DNA of 10,023 nucleotides from Desulfobulbus sp. (GCA_017998195.1 JAGODN010000057.1:1-10023); one strand, 5' to 3'. Positions 1 to 7,332 are shown, counted from the stretch's first letter. Notes: generated by a model from the sequence alone, not told the origin. Numbers and translations are program-made.

Positions 1-62
1 CGGCCAGGCCCACCGGCCGCGATGCCCCGAGCACCAGGCCCGTTGCCCCCTGTACATTCATC

Positions 63-90
63 TTGTCTCTCCCCGGTGGCTGTTTATAGT
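63..90 (+). promoter_or_regulatory. Candidate sigma-70 promoter of the M16 protease gene
   Basis: A -35-like TTGTCT (63-68, four of six consensus bases) and a -10-like TATAGT (85-90, five of six) are separated by 16 bp. Transcription would begin near position 97, about 39 nt before the ATG at 136. This supports ATG 136 as the real start, because the earlier in-frame ATG at 22 would lie upstream of the transcript. The call rests on sequence match only. Confidence 0.45.
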
Positions 91-135
91 TGGCCCATAC
101 CCCGCCCTGCTTACACCAATCCCACAGGATCGACA

Positions 136-3009
136 ATGCGCCCTGTCCGTTTGCTTGCCACTGTTCTTGCCCTCGCCGGTCTGCTGCTGACCCTCACCCC
201 GCCTCGTGCGCAGGCGACCGCACCCGCGGCGGAAGCCGCGGCGACCGCGTCCCGGCCCGTCGTCGCCTGGCCGCATGAGGGCAGCGATCTCGCCCCTGAC
301 CCGAGCCTGCGTTTCGGCCGGCTGGACAACGGCCTGCGCTACGTGCTCATGGTCAATCGCGAGCCGCGAGACCGGGTGGCCCTGTACCTGAACGTCCAGG
401 CCGGCTCCCTGCACGAGACCGACGACCAGCGGGGCGTGGCCCACTTTCTCGAGCACATGCTGTTCAACGGCACCACCCACTACCCGCCCGGCACCCTGGT
501 GGAGTACTTCCAGTCCATCGGCATGGGCTTCGGCGCGGACACCAACGCGCACACCAGCTTCGACGAGACCGTCTACAACCTGCTGCTGCCGTCCGGCAAA
601 AAGGAGGTGCTGGCCGAGGGGTTCAAGGTGCTGGCCGACTACGCCCGCGGCGCGCTGCTGCTCGAGGCGGAGGTGGAGCGCGAGCGCGGCATCATCCTCG
701 CCGAGAAGCGCAGCCGCGATTCGGCCGAGTCGCGGGTGGGCAAGGAACAGCTGCGGTTTGATTTCGCCGGCAGCCTGGTGGCCGAACGCGACCCCATCGG
801 CACCGAGGAGGTGCTCGCCGTCGCGGACAGCCGCCTGCTGCGCGGCTACTACGACCGCTGGTACCGGCCGGACAACATGATCGTGGTGGTGGTCGGCGAC
901 ATGGACCCGGCAGAGGCCGAGCAGCTCCTGCGCCAGCGCTTCGCCCCGCTCGCCGCCGCCGGTCCGGCCGCAAGCCCGCCGGACCTCGGCCGGGTCGGCG
1001 AGGAGGGCGTCCAGGTGCTGTTTCAGCCCGAGCCGGAACTGGGCTACACCGGCCTGACCCTGAACACGGTGGGCAACATCGCCCCGCAGACCGATTCCCG
1101 CGCCTGGCAGGCGGAACAGCTGCGCCACTACCTGGGCACGGCCCTGCTCAACAACCGCCTGCAGCAGCTGGAACGGCGGCCGGGCAGTCCGCTCACCTCC
1201 AGCCGGGTGTCCGGCGGCCTCTTTCTCCGGCAGTTCAGCTACGCCGGCCTCACCGCCCGGGTCGAGCCGGGCAAATGGCAAGAAGGACTGGAGATGCTGC
1301 AGACCGCACTCGCCCAGGCCCTGCGGGACGGGTTCACCGCGGCGGAACTGGACCGGGTCAAGGGGGAGCTGCGTGCCTCGCTGGACAAGGCGGTGCAGAC
1401 CGCCGCCTCGCGCGACAGCGGCCGGATCGCCCGTGACCTGATCCACAAACTCAACAGTAATGAAGTGCCGCTCTCACCCGCCCAGGAGATGGCCTTGTAC
1501 GGCCCGCTGCTCGAGGGAATCACCCTGGCTGCGGCCAACGACGGGCTGCGCAGCCTGTGGCGCGCGCCGCGGCGGCACGTGCAGGAGGTGGGCGTGGTCC
1601 CGCCCGATCTCGTTGGCCCAGGCGCCGAGGATCAGATCCGCGGGGTTTATGGCGCGCACGCGGCCCGGCCGGTTCCCGCCTGGGTGGTGGAAAAACAGGT
1701 GGACTTCCCCTACCTGCCGGTGCCGGCCGCGGCCGCTGCAATCGTCGCCGAAACCGGCCATCCGGACATCGACGCCCAGAGTGTCGAGTTCCGGGGCGGG
1801 GTGCGGCTCACCACCAAGGCCACCGATTTCGATGCCAACCAGGTGCAGGTGGCCATCCATTTCGGCCACGGTCGCCGGGCGGAACCCGCGGAGGGGCTGG
1901 CCCTGGTCGCCGAGGCGGTGGTGCGGGAGAGCGGCGTGGGCCGGCTCAGCCGCGAACAGCTGGAGGCGGCCCTGGCCGGTTCGAACGTCAAGCTCGAGTT
2001 CCGCGCCGGTGAGGAGAGCTTTGTCCTCACCGGCTCGGCCCTGGCCGGGGAACTGGAGCTGCTCCTGCAGCTGGCCTATGCCCGCCTGCACGACCCGGCC
2101 TTCCGCGACGAGGCCCTGGCCCGCAGCCGCGAGCAGCTGCGGCAGATGTACGAGCAGATGGCCAGTTCGGTGGAAGGAATGCAGCAGCTGCAGGGGGAGC
2201 GGTTTCTTGGCGGCGGCGGCCGCGAGTACGGCCTGCCCGCCTGGGAGTCGGTGGAGCGGGTGACGCTTGCCCAGGTGGAGGAGTGGCTGCGGCCCGCGTT
2301 CGCCACCGCGCCGCTGGAGATCGATATCGTCGGTGCCATCGACCCCAAGGAGGCGGCGCGCCTGGTCGGCCGTCACTTCGGCGCAGAGGAGCGCGTTCCC
2401 GGAGACGAACCGGCGGTGGCGCCGCTCGTTTTCCCGGCGGGTGCGAACCAGCAGTTCACCGTGGCCAGCGCCATCGACAAGGCCCAGCTCACCGTGGCCT
2501 GGCGGATCGGCGACTACTGGGACATCCACCGCACCCGGCGGTTCAACGTGCTCGCCAGCGTGCTCGGCGACCGGCTGCGCGTGCGCGTGCGCGAGGAGTT
2601 GGGGGCCGCTTACTCACCCCGGGTGTTCAGCCAGCCCAGCCGCATCCGGCCGGACTTCGGCCTGCTCCAGGCCAGCCTGACCGTTGCCCCGGACCAGGCG
2701 GAACCGCTGGCGCGGATCATCGCCCGGACCGCGGCCGAACTGGGGCGGAAGGGGGTGCGGGCCGAGGAGTTGCAGCGCGCGCTCGAACCGACCCTGACCG
2801 CGATCCGCGACGCCCGGCGCACCAACCGCTACTGGCTGGACGGGGTGCTCGGCCTGTCCGGCCGCCATCCCGAACAGCTGCGCTGGCCCCTGACCATCAC
2901 CGACGATTTCGCCGCCATCACCGCGGCGGAGCTGACCGCGCTCGCCGCCGCCCACCTGGGCGCGGAGCAGGCGGCGGTGGTCATCGTCCGGCCGGACAAG
3001 GGCCGATAG
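136..3009 (+). CDS. Periplasmic M16 family zinc metallopeptidase (pitrilysin/PqqL-like)
   Basis: A 957-residue zinc protease, close in length to the PqqL-type members of family M16 (about 930-960 aa). An N-terminal signal peptide (Arg residues, a Leu/Ala-rich core at about 5-20, Ala-Gln-Ala at 25-27) points to the periplasm. There is no lipobox Cys. The inverted zinc motif HFLEH sits at His103-Glu106-His107, and Glu183, 76 residues on, matches the third ligand. The second half (from about 555) has lost HxxEH, as in pitrilysins. It keeps the substrate-side Arg-Glu-Glu-Leu-Gly-Ala-Ala-Tyr stretch (819-826). ATG 136 is chosen because AGGA (126-129) lies 6 nt upstream and a signal peptide follows directly; an in-frame ATG at 22 would hide that signal. 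The family degrades peptides in a closed chamber; the substrate here is unknown. The gene stands alone and converges on the universal stress gene across 21 bp, where only a weak 5-bp stem (3001-3018) is visible. Confidence 0.93.
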   Translation: MRPVRLLATVLALAGLLLTLTPPRAQATAPAAEAAATASRPVVAWPHEGSDLAPDPSLRFGRLDNGLRYVLMVNREPRDRVALYLNVQAGSLHETDDQRGVAHFLEHMLFNGTTHYPPGTLVEYFQSIGMGFGADTNAHTSFDETVYNLLLPSGKKEVLAEGFKVLADYARGALLLEAEVERERGIILAEKRSRDSAESRVGKEQLRFDFAGSLVAERDPIGTEEVLAVADSRLLRGYYDRWYRPDNMIVVVVGDMDPAEAEQLLRQRFAPLAAAGPAASPPDLGRVGEEGVQVLFQPEPELGYTGLTLNTVGNIAPQTDSRAWQAEQLRHYLGTALLNNRLQQLERRPGSPLTSSRVSGGLFLRQFSYAGLTARVEPGKWQEGLEMLQTALAQALRDGFTAAELDRVKGELRASLDKAVQTAASRDSGRIARDLIHKLNSNEVPLSPAQEMALYGPLLEGITLAAANDGLRSLWRAPRRHVQEVGVVPPDLVGPGAEDQIRGVYGAHAARPVPAWVVEKQVDFPYLPVPAAAAAIVAETGHPDIDAQSVEFRGGVRLTTKATDFDANQVQVAIHFGHGRRAEPAEGLALVAEAVVRESGVGRLSREQLEAALAGSNVKLEFRAGEESFVLTGSALAGELELLLQLAYARLHDPAFRDEALARSREQLRQMYEQMASSVEGMQQLQGERFLGGGGREYGLPAWESVERVTLAQVEEWLRPAFATAPLEIDIVGAIDPKEAARLVGRHFGAEERVPGDEPAVAPLVFPAGANQQFTVASAIDKAQLTVAWRIGDYWDIHRTRRFNVLASVLGDRLRVRVREELGAAYSPRVFSQPSRIRPDFGLLQASLTVAPDQAEPLARIIARTAAELGRKGVRAEELQRALEPTLTAIRDARRTNRYWLDGVLGLSGRHPEQLRWPLTITDDFAAITAAELTALAAAHLGAEQAAVVIVRPDKGR

Positions 3010-3030
3010 CCCGCGGCCTCGCGCCTGTCT

Positions 3031-3957
3031 TCACCCGGCCAGCCACACGGCCAGGTTCTCGGCCTGCTTGACCGCCTTGTCGGAGACGCCCTTGAACTGG
3101 CCGGCGCCGCCGCCCCGGGGCCGCCGGCCAAGGACGATGGTGCCGCAGTGGTGGGCCCTGGCCTGGCGCAGCAGGTCGCCGCTCACGTCCAGGTGCATCT
3201 GCACCGGCAGCTGGGTGATGCGCCGGCGGCCGACGCCGTTGTCCATGAGCATCTGGGCGTGGGCGTAGAACAGGAAGTTGTCGATGTCCAGGTGGCGGTC
3301 GCACCACGCCCGGCCCCACTGGGCGTGGAACTCCTCGGCCCGGGCCGGCGCCTGCTTGCCGAACACGCTGTCCGAGTGGTACAGGCAGATCTCCGCGTCC
3401 GGGTGGTTCTTGAGGACGAACCCCAGGTGGTCGGCCGCCTTGAGCGAGGCGGGCTGGCAGTGCACGGCGAGCAGGAAGCGGTGCGAGCTGACCTTGCCGT
3501 CGACGATCCACAGCGGCACCCGCTGGCATTTCTCCACCAACTCGCCCGAGGTGCTGCCGAACAGCATGCTGCCCACGCCCCCCAGGCCGCGCCGGCCGAT
3601 CACCAGGCTGTCGTAGCTGCCCCGCTCCGCCTCGTCGCGGATGGTCGCACCGATGCCGCCGGTGGCCACCCGGACGCGCGCCTGGATGCGCTCCGCCGAA
3701 ACGCCGGCGCGCTGCAGCCGCTCACCCGCCTCACGCAGGTGGCGATGCGCCTGCTGCGTTCGCTGGTCCGAGCCGGCCGTGGGACTGCGGTGCGGGTCCA
3801 CGTCGAACATCCACTCCTTGCCGGCGCCGCCGGAGGGGGCCACGGCCAGCAGGTGCAGGTGCAGGCTGCTGTCGGCGGCAAAGAGCCGTGCCAGGTAATC
3901 GAGACTGTTGGCGCTGTACACGCTGCCGTCGATGGCCACGAGTATGGTCTTCTCCAT
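3031..3957 (-). CDS. Tandem-domain universal stress protein (UspA superfamily)
   Basis: A 308-residue protein made of two fused Usp domains (about 1-155 and 158-308), each normally a subunit of a dimer. Domain 1 starts with the typical beta strand ILVAIDGS (5-12) and ends with a textbook ATP-binding signature: Gly121-x2-Gly124-x9-Gly134-Ser135-Thr136. Domain 2 keeps the general shape (Gly277-Arg-Arg, then a Gly-rich loop to Gly290). However, the second Gly is Pro280 and the Ser/Thr after the last Gly is Val291, so nucleotide binding there may be weakened or lost. No signal peptide or membrane segment is seen, so the protein is probably cytoplasmic. The ATG is well supported: on the minus strand GGAGG (complement of 3965-3969) lies 7 nt upstream. 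Family members help cells survive starvation, redox or envelope stress; the specific role here is unknown. The gene is divergent from rtcB. Confidence 0.92.
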   Translation of the reverse strand: MEKTILVAIDGSVYSANSLDYLARLFAADSSLHLHLLAVAPSGGAGKEWMFDVDPHRSPTAGSDQRTQQAHRHLREAGERLQRAGVSAERIQARVRVATGGIGATIRDEAERGSYDSLVIGRRGLGGVGSMLFGSTSGELVEKCQRVPLWIVDGKVSSHRFLLAVHCQPASLKAADHLGFVLKNHPDAEICLYHSDSVFGKQAPARAEEFHAQWGRAWCDRHLDIDNFLFYAHAQMLMDNGVGRRRITQLPVQMHLDVSGDLLRQARAHHCGTIVLGRRPRGGGAGQFKGVSDKAVKQAENLAVWLAG

Positions 3958-4110
3958 CTGTTTCCCTCCCTTGTACTGTTCTCGCCTGGTGTTCCGTTTC
4001 CGGCCGGCTTGCCCGCCGCCGCCCGTTGATGCTACAGTAGGCGGGAATCACCTCTTGGCGCAGGCCGGGCCTTCGCCGCCGCCCGAAATCCCCACCCAGT
4101 GGAGCGCGCC
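3958..4110. promoter_or_regulatory. Divergent control region between the usp gene and rtcB
   Basis: This 153-bp gap must hold the start signals for both flanking genes. For rtcB (+) the best sigma-70-like pair is TTGCCC (4009-4014) and TACAGT (4033-4038), 18 bp apart. A second possibility is a sigma-54-like GG-N10-GC element (GG 4057-4058, GC 4069-4070) within TTGGCGCAGGCCGGGCC. A short inverted repeat, CTAC-A-GTAG, covers 4032-4040 and overlaps the sigma-70 -10 candidate, so it could be an operator. For usp (-) only the ribosome-binding site (3965-3969) is convincing; I see no clear promoter. All assignments are by eye. Confidence 0.35.
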
Positions 4111-5289
4111 GTGCACCGTGTGGTCAACACCGAAAAAATTCCCATCCTCCTCTGGCTCGACCAGCTGGACGACGAGGCCATGGACCAGGCCCGCCACCTG
4201 GCCAACCTGGACTGCGCCTTCCACCACGTCGCCATCATGGCCGATGCCCACGTGGGCTACGGCATGCCCATCGGCGGGGTGCTGGCCACGGTGGGCGCGG
4301 TCATCCCCAACGGCGTGGGCGTGGACATCGGCTGCGGCATGCAGGCGGTGCGCACCGGCCTCGACGAAGTGACGGTTGAGCAGCTGCGCGCCATCCTCGG
4401 CGACCTGCGCCGCACGGTGCCGGTGGGGTTCCAGCACCACGACCGGCCGCAGCCCCTCCCATTGATGCCCGACCTGGGCGCGGCCGGGAAGGAGCACGAA
4501 CTGCCGGTGATCCGCGCGGAGTTCGCCAGCGCCCGCCGCCAGCTCGGTACCCTGGGCGGGGGCAACCACTTCATCGAGATCCAGCAGGGCAGCGACAACC
4601 ATATCTGGCTGATGGTCCACAGCGGCAGCCGCAACCTCGGCTACAAGGTGGCCGGGCTGTACAACCGGCTGGCCGTGCAGCTGGCGAAGAAGGCGGGCCG
4701 GGGCACGATCCCGAAGGAATGGCAGCTGGCCGCACTGCCGCTCGACTCCATCGAGGGGCAGCGCTACCTGCGGGAGATGACCTACTGCGTCGCCTTTGCC
4801 CGGGCCAACCGCGGCCGGATGATGGCGGTGCTCAGCGAAATCGTCGCCGGGGTGACCGGCTGTGACAGCTTCGACCCGGCCATGGACGTGGCCCACAACT
4901 ACGCCGCCCGGGAGCACCATTTCGGCCGCGAGGTGTGGGTGCACCGCAAGGGCGCGACCCGCGCCTTTGCCGGCGAGTCCGGCATCATCCCCGGCTCCCA
5001 GGGCAGCCGCAGCTACATCGTCCGCGGCCTGGGCAACGAACAGTCGTTCAGGTCCTGCTCGCACGGCGCCGGCCGGGTGCTCGGCCGCAAGGAGGCGCAG
5101 CGGGTACTCGATCTGGAGACCGAGGTGCGCCGGCTCGACGCCCGCCACATCCTCCACGCCCTGCGCGGCCGCCGCGACCTGGAGGAGGCGCCGGGCGCCT
5201 ACAAGGACATCGCCACCGTGATCGCCAACCAGCGCGACCTGGTCGAGGTGGTGGTGGAACTGCAGCCGCTGGCCGTACTCAAGGGCTGA
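4111..5289 (+). CDS. rtcB: RNA-splicing/repair ligase RtcB (3'-phosphate/5'-OH RNA ligase)
   Basis: RtcB joins RNA 2',3'-cyclic phosphate or 3'-phosphate ends to 5'-OH ends, using GTP and Mn2+. From GTG 4111 the protein has 392 residues (E. coli RtcB has 408) and aligns along its full length with that enzyme as I recall it. The guanylated histidine is His318 in SCSHGAGR. Expected metal ligands are all present: Asp72 and Cys75 in DIGCG, His153 in GGGNHFIE, His170 in HSGSR and His262 in HNY. AGQ/IIPGS-type and C-terminal AYKDI motifs are also intact, so it should be active. An in-frame GTG at 4099 would add four residues but has no ribosome-binding site. GTG 4111 has GGAG (4101-4104) 6 nt upstream and gives the usual family N-terminus. 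No archease, RtcA cyclase or RtcR regulator is in the window, so rtcB is solitary here. It converges on sppA with 11 bp between stop codons. Confidence 0.95.
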   Translation: MHRVVNTEKIPILLWLDQLDDEAMDQARHLANLDCAFHHVAIMADAHVGYGMPIGGVLATVGAVIPNGVGVDIGCGMQAVRTGLDEVTVEQLRAILGDLRRTVPVGFQHHDRPQPLPLMPDLGAAGKEHELPVIRAEFASARRQLGTLGGGNHFIEIQQGSDNHIWLMVHSGSRNLGYKVAGLYNRLAVQLAKKAGRGTIPKEWQLAALPLDSIEGQRYLREMTYCVAFARANRGRMMAVLSEIVAGVTGCDSFDPAMDVAHNYAAREHHFGREVWVHRKGATRAFAGESGIIPGSQGSRSYIVRGLGNEQSFRSCSHGAGRVLGRKEAQRVLDLETEVRRLDARHILHALRGRRDLEEAPGAYKDIATVIANQRDLVEVVVELQPLAVLKG

Positions 5290-5305
5290 GCCGGTCGCGC
5301 TCAGC
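5285..5305. terminator. Hairpin shared by the rtcB and sppA gene ends
   Basis: GCTGAGC (5285-5291) pairs perfectly with GCTCAGC (5299-5305) around a 7-nt loop. The rtcB stop codon TGA (5287-5289) lies in the left arm and the sppA stop codon (complement of 5301-5303) in the right arm, so both transcripts end in the same fold. There is no T-run on either side, so classical intrinsic termination is unproven. The hairpin could instead limit read-through, pause polymerase or protect 3' ends. Confidence 0.4.
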
Positions 5306-7163
5306 GGAACAGTTCGCCCGCCGGCGGCAGCAGGCTGTGGGCGTACAGGGCCCGCGGGTCGGCGCCGCCGAGCAGCAGTTCCACCGGACCGGCCAGGGGC
5401 CGGCCCAGCCCAGCCAGCGCCCACGAGCCGAAGAGCCGCGCGACCAGCACCTCCACCGGCTTGTCCACCCGCTGCAGCCGCTCGCGCAGGGAGCCCGGAC
5501 CCAGGTCGAGGTAGTAGCCGTTCTCCGCCGGCACCTTGGCCAGCCGGCCCGCCTCGGCAATGGCCTCCGCCAGGTTGCCGAGCCGGTCCACCAGGCCGAG
5601 CCGGAGTGCGGTGGCCCCGTCCCAGACCCGCCCCTCGGCGATCTTCGCCACCGCGGCGACGTCCATCTCCCGCCCCCGGGCGACCACCTCGAGAAACTGC
5701 CGGTAGCCCTGCTCCACGTCCATCTGGAACATGGCCTGCTCCTCAGTCGACATGGCGCTGGCCAGGTTACCGAAGTGGGACACCGCGGTGGTGCCGACGC
5801 CGTCGCCGTGCACGCCGAGGCGCGCCAGGGTGCGCTCCAGGGTGGGCACCGCGCCGAAGATGCCGATGGAGCCGGTGAGGGTCACCGGCGAGGCCACGAT
5901 CAGGTCGGCATCCGCGCTCAGCCAGTAGCCGCCCGAGGCGGCCATGGCCCCCATGGACACGACCACCGGCTTGCCCGCCTTGCTGGTGAGCGCCAGTTCC
6001 TGGCGGATCAGCTCACTGGCCAGGGCGCTGCCGCCGCCGGTGGTGATGCGCAGGACCACGGCCTTGACCCGCTTGTCCTCGCGCGCCTTGCGGATCTGGC
6101 GGATCAGGTTGTCCGAACCGATCTGGCCGACCGTGCCGCTGCCGTAGAGGATGTTGCCCTCGGCAACGATGATGCCGATCAGCTGGTCCTTGCCCTCGGC
6201 GCGGGTGTGCGGCGGGGTGAAGGTCTCCAGGTAATCGGCGAAGCTCACCTGGCTGGGGCCGCCTGTTTTGTCCGGCTCGGCGAGCAGCGCCTTGAGTTCG
6301 CTCTCCATTTCCTGGTGCGATTTCAGGCCGTCCACCAGGCCGGTGGTCAGGGCCAGGGCGCTGCGGTCGCCGTGCACCGAGGCCAGGTTGGCCACCTGCG
6401 CGTTGATGTTTTCCCCCAGGTTTTCCACCGTCAGCTTGCGGTGCCGGGCGATGTCGGCCACACAGGCGGTCCACAGGTTGCCGAGCCACAGGCTGTTGGC
6501 CTCCCGGTCCTCGGCGGACATGTCGTTGCGGATGAGCGGTTCCAGGGCCGACTTGTAGGTGCCGACGCGGAACACGTGCAGGTTCACCGCCAGCCGGTCG
6601 AGCAGCTCGCGCAGGTAGAGGCGGAACACCGCGAAGCCGCGCAGGTTGACCGCGCCCATGGGCTGCAGGTAGATCCGGTCCGCCCAGCTGGCCAGGTAGT
6701 ACTGGGCCTGCGAGTAGGAGTCGGCAAAGGCGATCACCTTCTTGCCCGCCTTTTTGAACCGCGCCAGGGCCGCGCCGATGCTCTGCGCCTGGTCGAGGCT
6801 GATGGAACTGATGCGGCCCGGCTTGAGCAGGAGCAGCTTGATGCGCTGGTCGGCCGCGGCCCGGTCGATGGTGTCGAGCACGTCCTGCAGGGCCACGTCC
6901 TCGCTCAGCGGTCCGCCGGCGAGCCGGTTGATCACCCGGGTCATGGGGTCGATGGGCGAGCGCTGCTCGACGATGGCGCCCTCCGGGGCGAGCACCAGGG
7001 CCGCGCCGTCGGGCACGGAAACCGGCGGCCGGTAGAGGAGCAGGGAGAGCACACCGACCAGCGAGGCGAGCAGCAGCAGGTTGACCAGCACCGACAGGCC
7101 GGAACTGAGAATCTTCCATGCCCAGACAAAGGGCAGGGTCAGGATCTGGAACACGCGTTTCAT
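5301..7163 (-). CDS. sppA: Signal peptide peptidase SppA, 67K type
   Basis: An inner-membrane serine protease that clears cleaved signal peptides and damaged membrane proteins. At 620 residues it is the long, duplicated form as in E. coli (618 aa). A single N-terminal membrane anchor (about 24-44) follows a basic start, putting the catalytic body in the periplasm. The Ser/Lys dyad is split between the halves as in E. coli: Lys204 in GTYKSALEP (E. coli Lys209) and Ser410 in MAASGGYW (E. coli Ser409). The usual NSPGGS loop of the C-terminal half reads TTGGGS (374-379); the last two glycines are kept but Pro is replaced. The ATG is firm: AGGAGG (complement of 7171-7176) lies 7 nt upstream. The gene follows the hybrid kinase on the same strand after 184 bp that include a promoter candidate, so it is probably transcribed on its own. 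Confidence 0.95.
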   Translation of the reverse strand: MKRVFQILTLPFVWAWKILSSGLSVLVNLLLLASLVGVLSLLLYRPPVSVPDGAALVLAPEGAIVEQRSPIDPMTRVINRLAGGPLSEDVALQDVLDTIDRAAADQRIKLLLLKPGRISSISLDQAQSIGAALARFKKAGKKVIAFADSYSQAQYYLASWADRIYLQPMGAVNLRGFAVFRLYLRELLDRLAVNLHVFRVGTYKSALEPLIRNDMSAEDREANSLWLGNLWTACVADIARHRKLTVENLGENINAQVANLASVHGDRSALALTTGLVDGLKSHQEMESELKALLAEPDKTGGPSQVSFADYLETFTPPHTRAEGKDQLIGIIVAEGNILYGSGTVGQIGSDNLIRQIRKAREDKRVKAVVLRITTGGGSALASELIRQELALTSKAGKPVVVSMGAMAASGGYWLSADADLIVASPVTLTGSIGIFGAVPTLERTLARLGVHGDGVGTTAVSHFGNLASAMSTEEQAMFQMDVEQGYRQFLEVVARGREMDVAAVAKIAEGRVWDGATALRLGLVDRLGNLAEAIAEAGRLAKVPAENGYYLDLGPGSLRERLQRVDKPVEVLVARLFGSWALAGLGRPLAGPVELLLGGADPRALYAHSLLPPAGELFR

Positions 7164-7219
7164 GGGCCGGCCTCCTCGGGGCGGGACGGAGCGAATGGGA
7201 ACAGGGGGGCCGGCGCTCG

Positions 7220-7241
7220 GGCCGCCTCCCGGCAGGCGGCC
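7220..7241. repeat. Inverted repeat (7-bp stem) at the predicted sppA transcript start
   Basis: GGCCGCC (7220-7226) and GGCGGCC (7235-7241) form a perfect 7-bp stem with an 8-nt loop. On the minus strand this begins right after the candidate -10 box, so it would fold at the very 5' end of the sppA mRNA. It could stabilise the message or be a protein-binding operator. GC-rich DNA produces such stems by chance more often, so its function is uncertain. Confidence 0.4.
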
Positions 7242-7250
7242 ATCATACCA
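7242..7250 (-). promoter_or_regulatory. Candidate extended -10 promoter of sppA
   Basis: Read on the minus strand, TGG-TATGAT is an extended -10 element: TATGAT matches five of six consensus bases and is preceded by TGn. The sequence about 17 bp upstream (TTCCGG) is a poor -35, which extended -10 promoters tolerate. Transcription would start near 7235, giving a leader of about 72 nt before the sppA ATG. The surrounding bases are the least GC-rich part of this gap. Confidence 0.45.
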
Positions 7251-7284
7251 CCAATGCGCGGGGACCGGAACAGTTCGCTCGCCG

Positions 7285-7302
7285 CCCGGCCAACGGGCCG
7301 GG
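7285..7302. terminator. GC-rich hairpin downstream of the hybrid kinase gene
   Basis: CCCGGCC (7285-7291) and GGCCGGG (7296-7302) make a perfect 7-bp GC stem with a tight 4-nt loop (AACG), starting about 45 nt after the hybrid kinase stop codon. No T-run follows on the minus strand, so it is at best an atypical or Rho-assisted terminator. It lies between the kinase stop and the sppA promoter candidate, which is where a terminator would be expected. Confidence 0.3.
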
Positions 7303-7322
7303 AGAACCGCAGATCCGCACCG

Positions 7323-7332
7323 GGACCGGTCC
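7323..7332. repeat. 10-bp perfect palindrome after the hybrid kinase stop
   Basis: GGACCGGTCC is a perfect 10-bp palindrome 15 bp past the hybrid kinase stop codon. It has no loop, so it fits a dimeric protein-binding site better than an RNA hairpin. In DNA this GC-rich it may be chance. Confidence 0.25.

Noticed and set aside
22..135. In-frame extension of the M16 protease to an ATG at 22
   Set aside because: It lacks a ribosome-binding site, would precede the candidate promoter at 63-90, has a Pro-rich non-conserved composition, and would bury the clear signal peptide that starts at 136.
58..1446. Long open frame on the minus strand opposite the M16 gene
   Set aside because: It is antisense to a well-supported protease gene and shows no recognisable domain. 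Such frames are common where GC-rich codons leave few stops.
3001..3018. Terminator hairpin between the M16 and usp genes
   Set aside because: Only a 5-bp GGCCG/CGGCC stem with an 8-nt loop and no T-run, overlapping the M16 stop codon. Too weak to call in GC-rich DNA.
4048..5424. Long open frame on the minus strand opposite rtcB
   Set aside because: It mirrors rtcB, whose catalytic residues are all present on the + strand. The His/Val/Gly-rich, low-complexity composition is typical of an antisense shadow.
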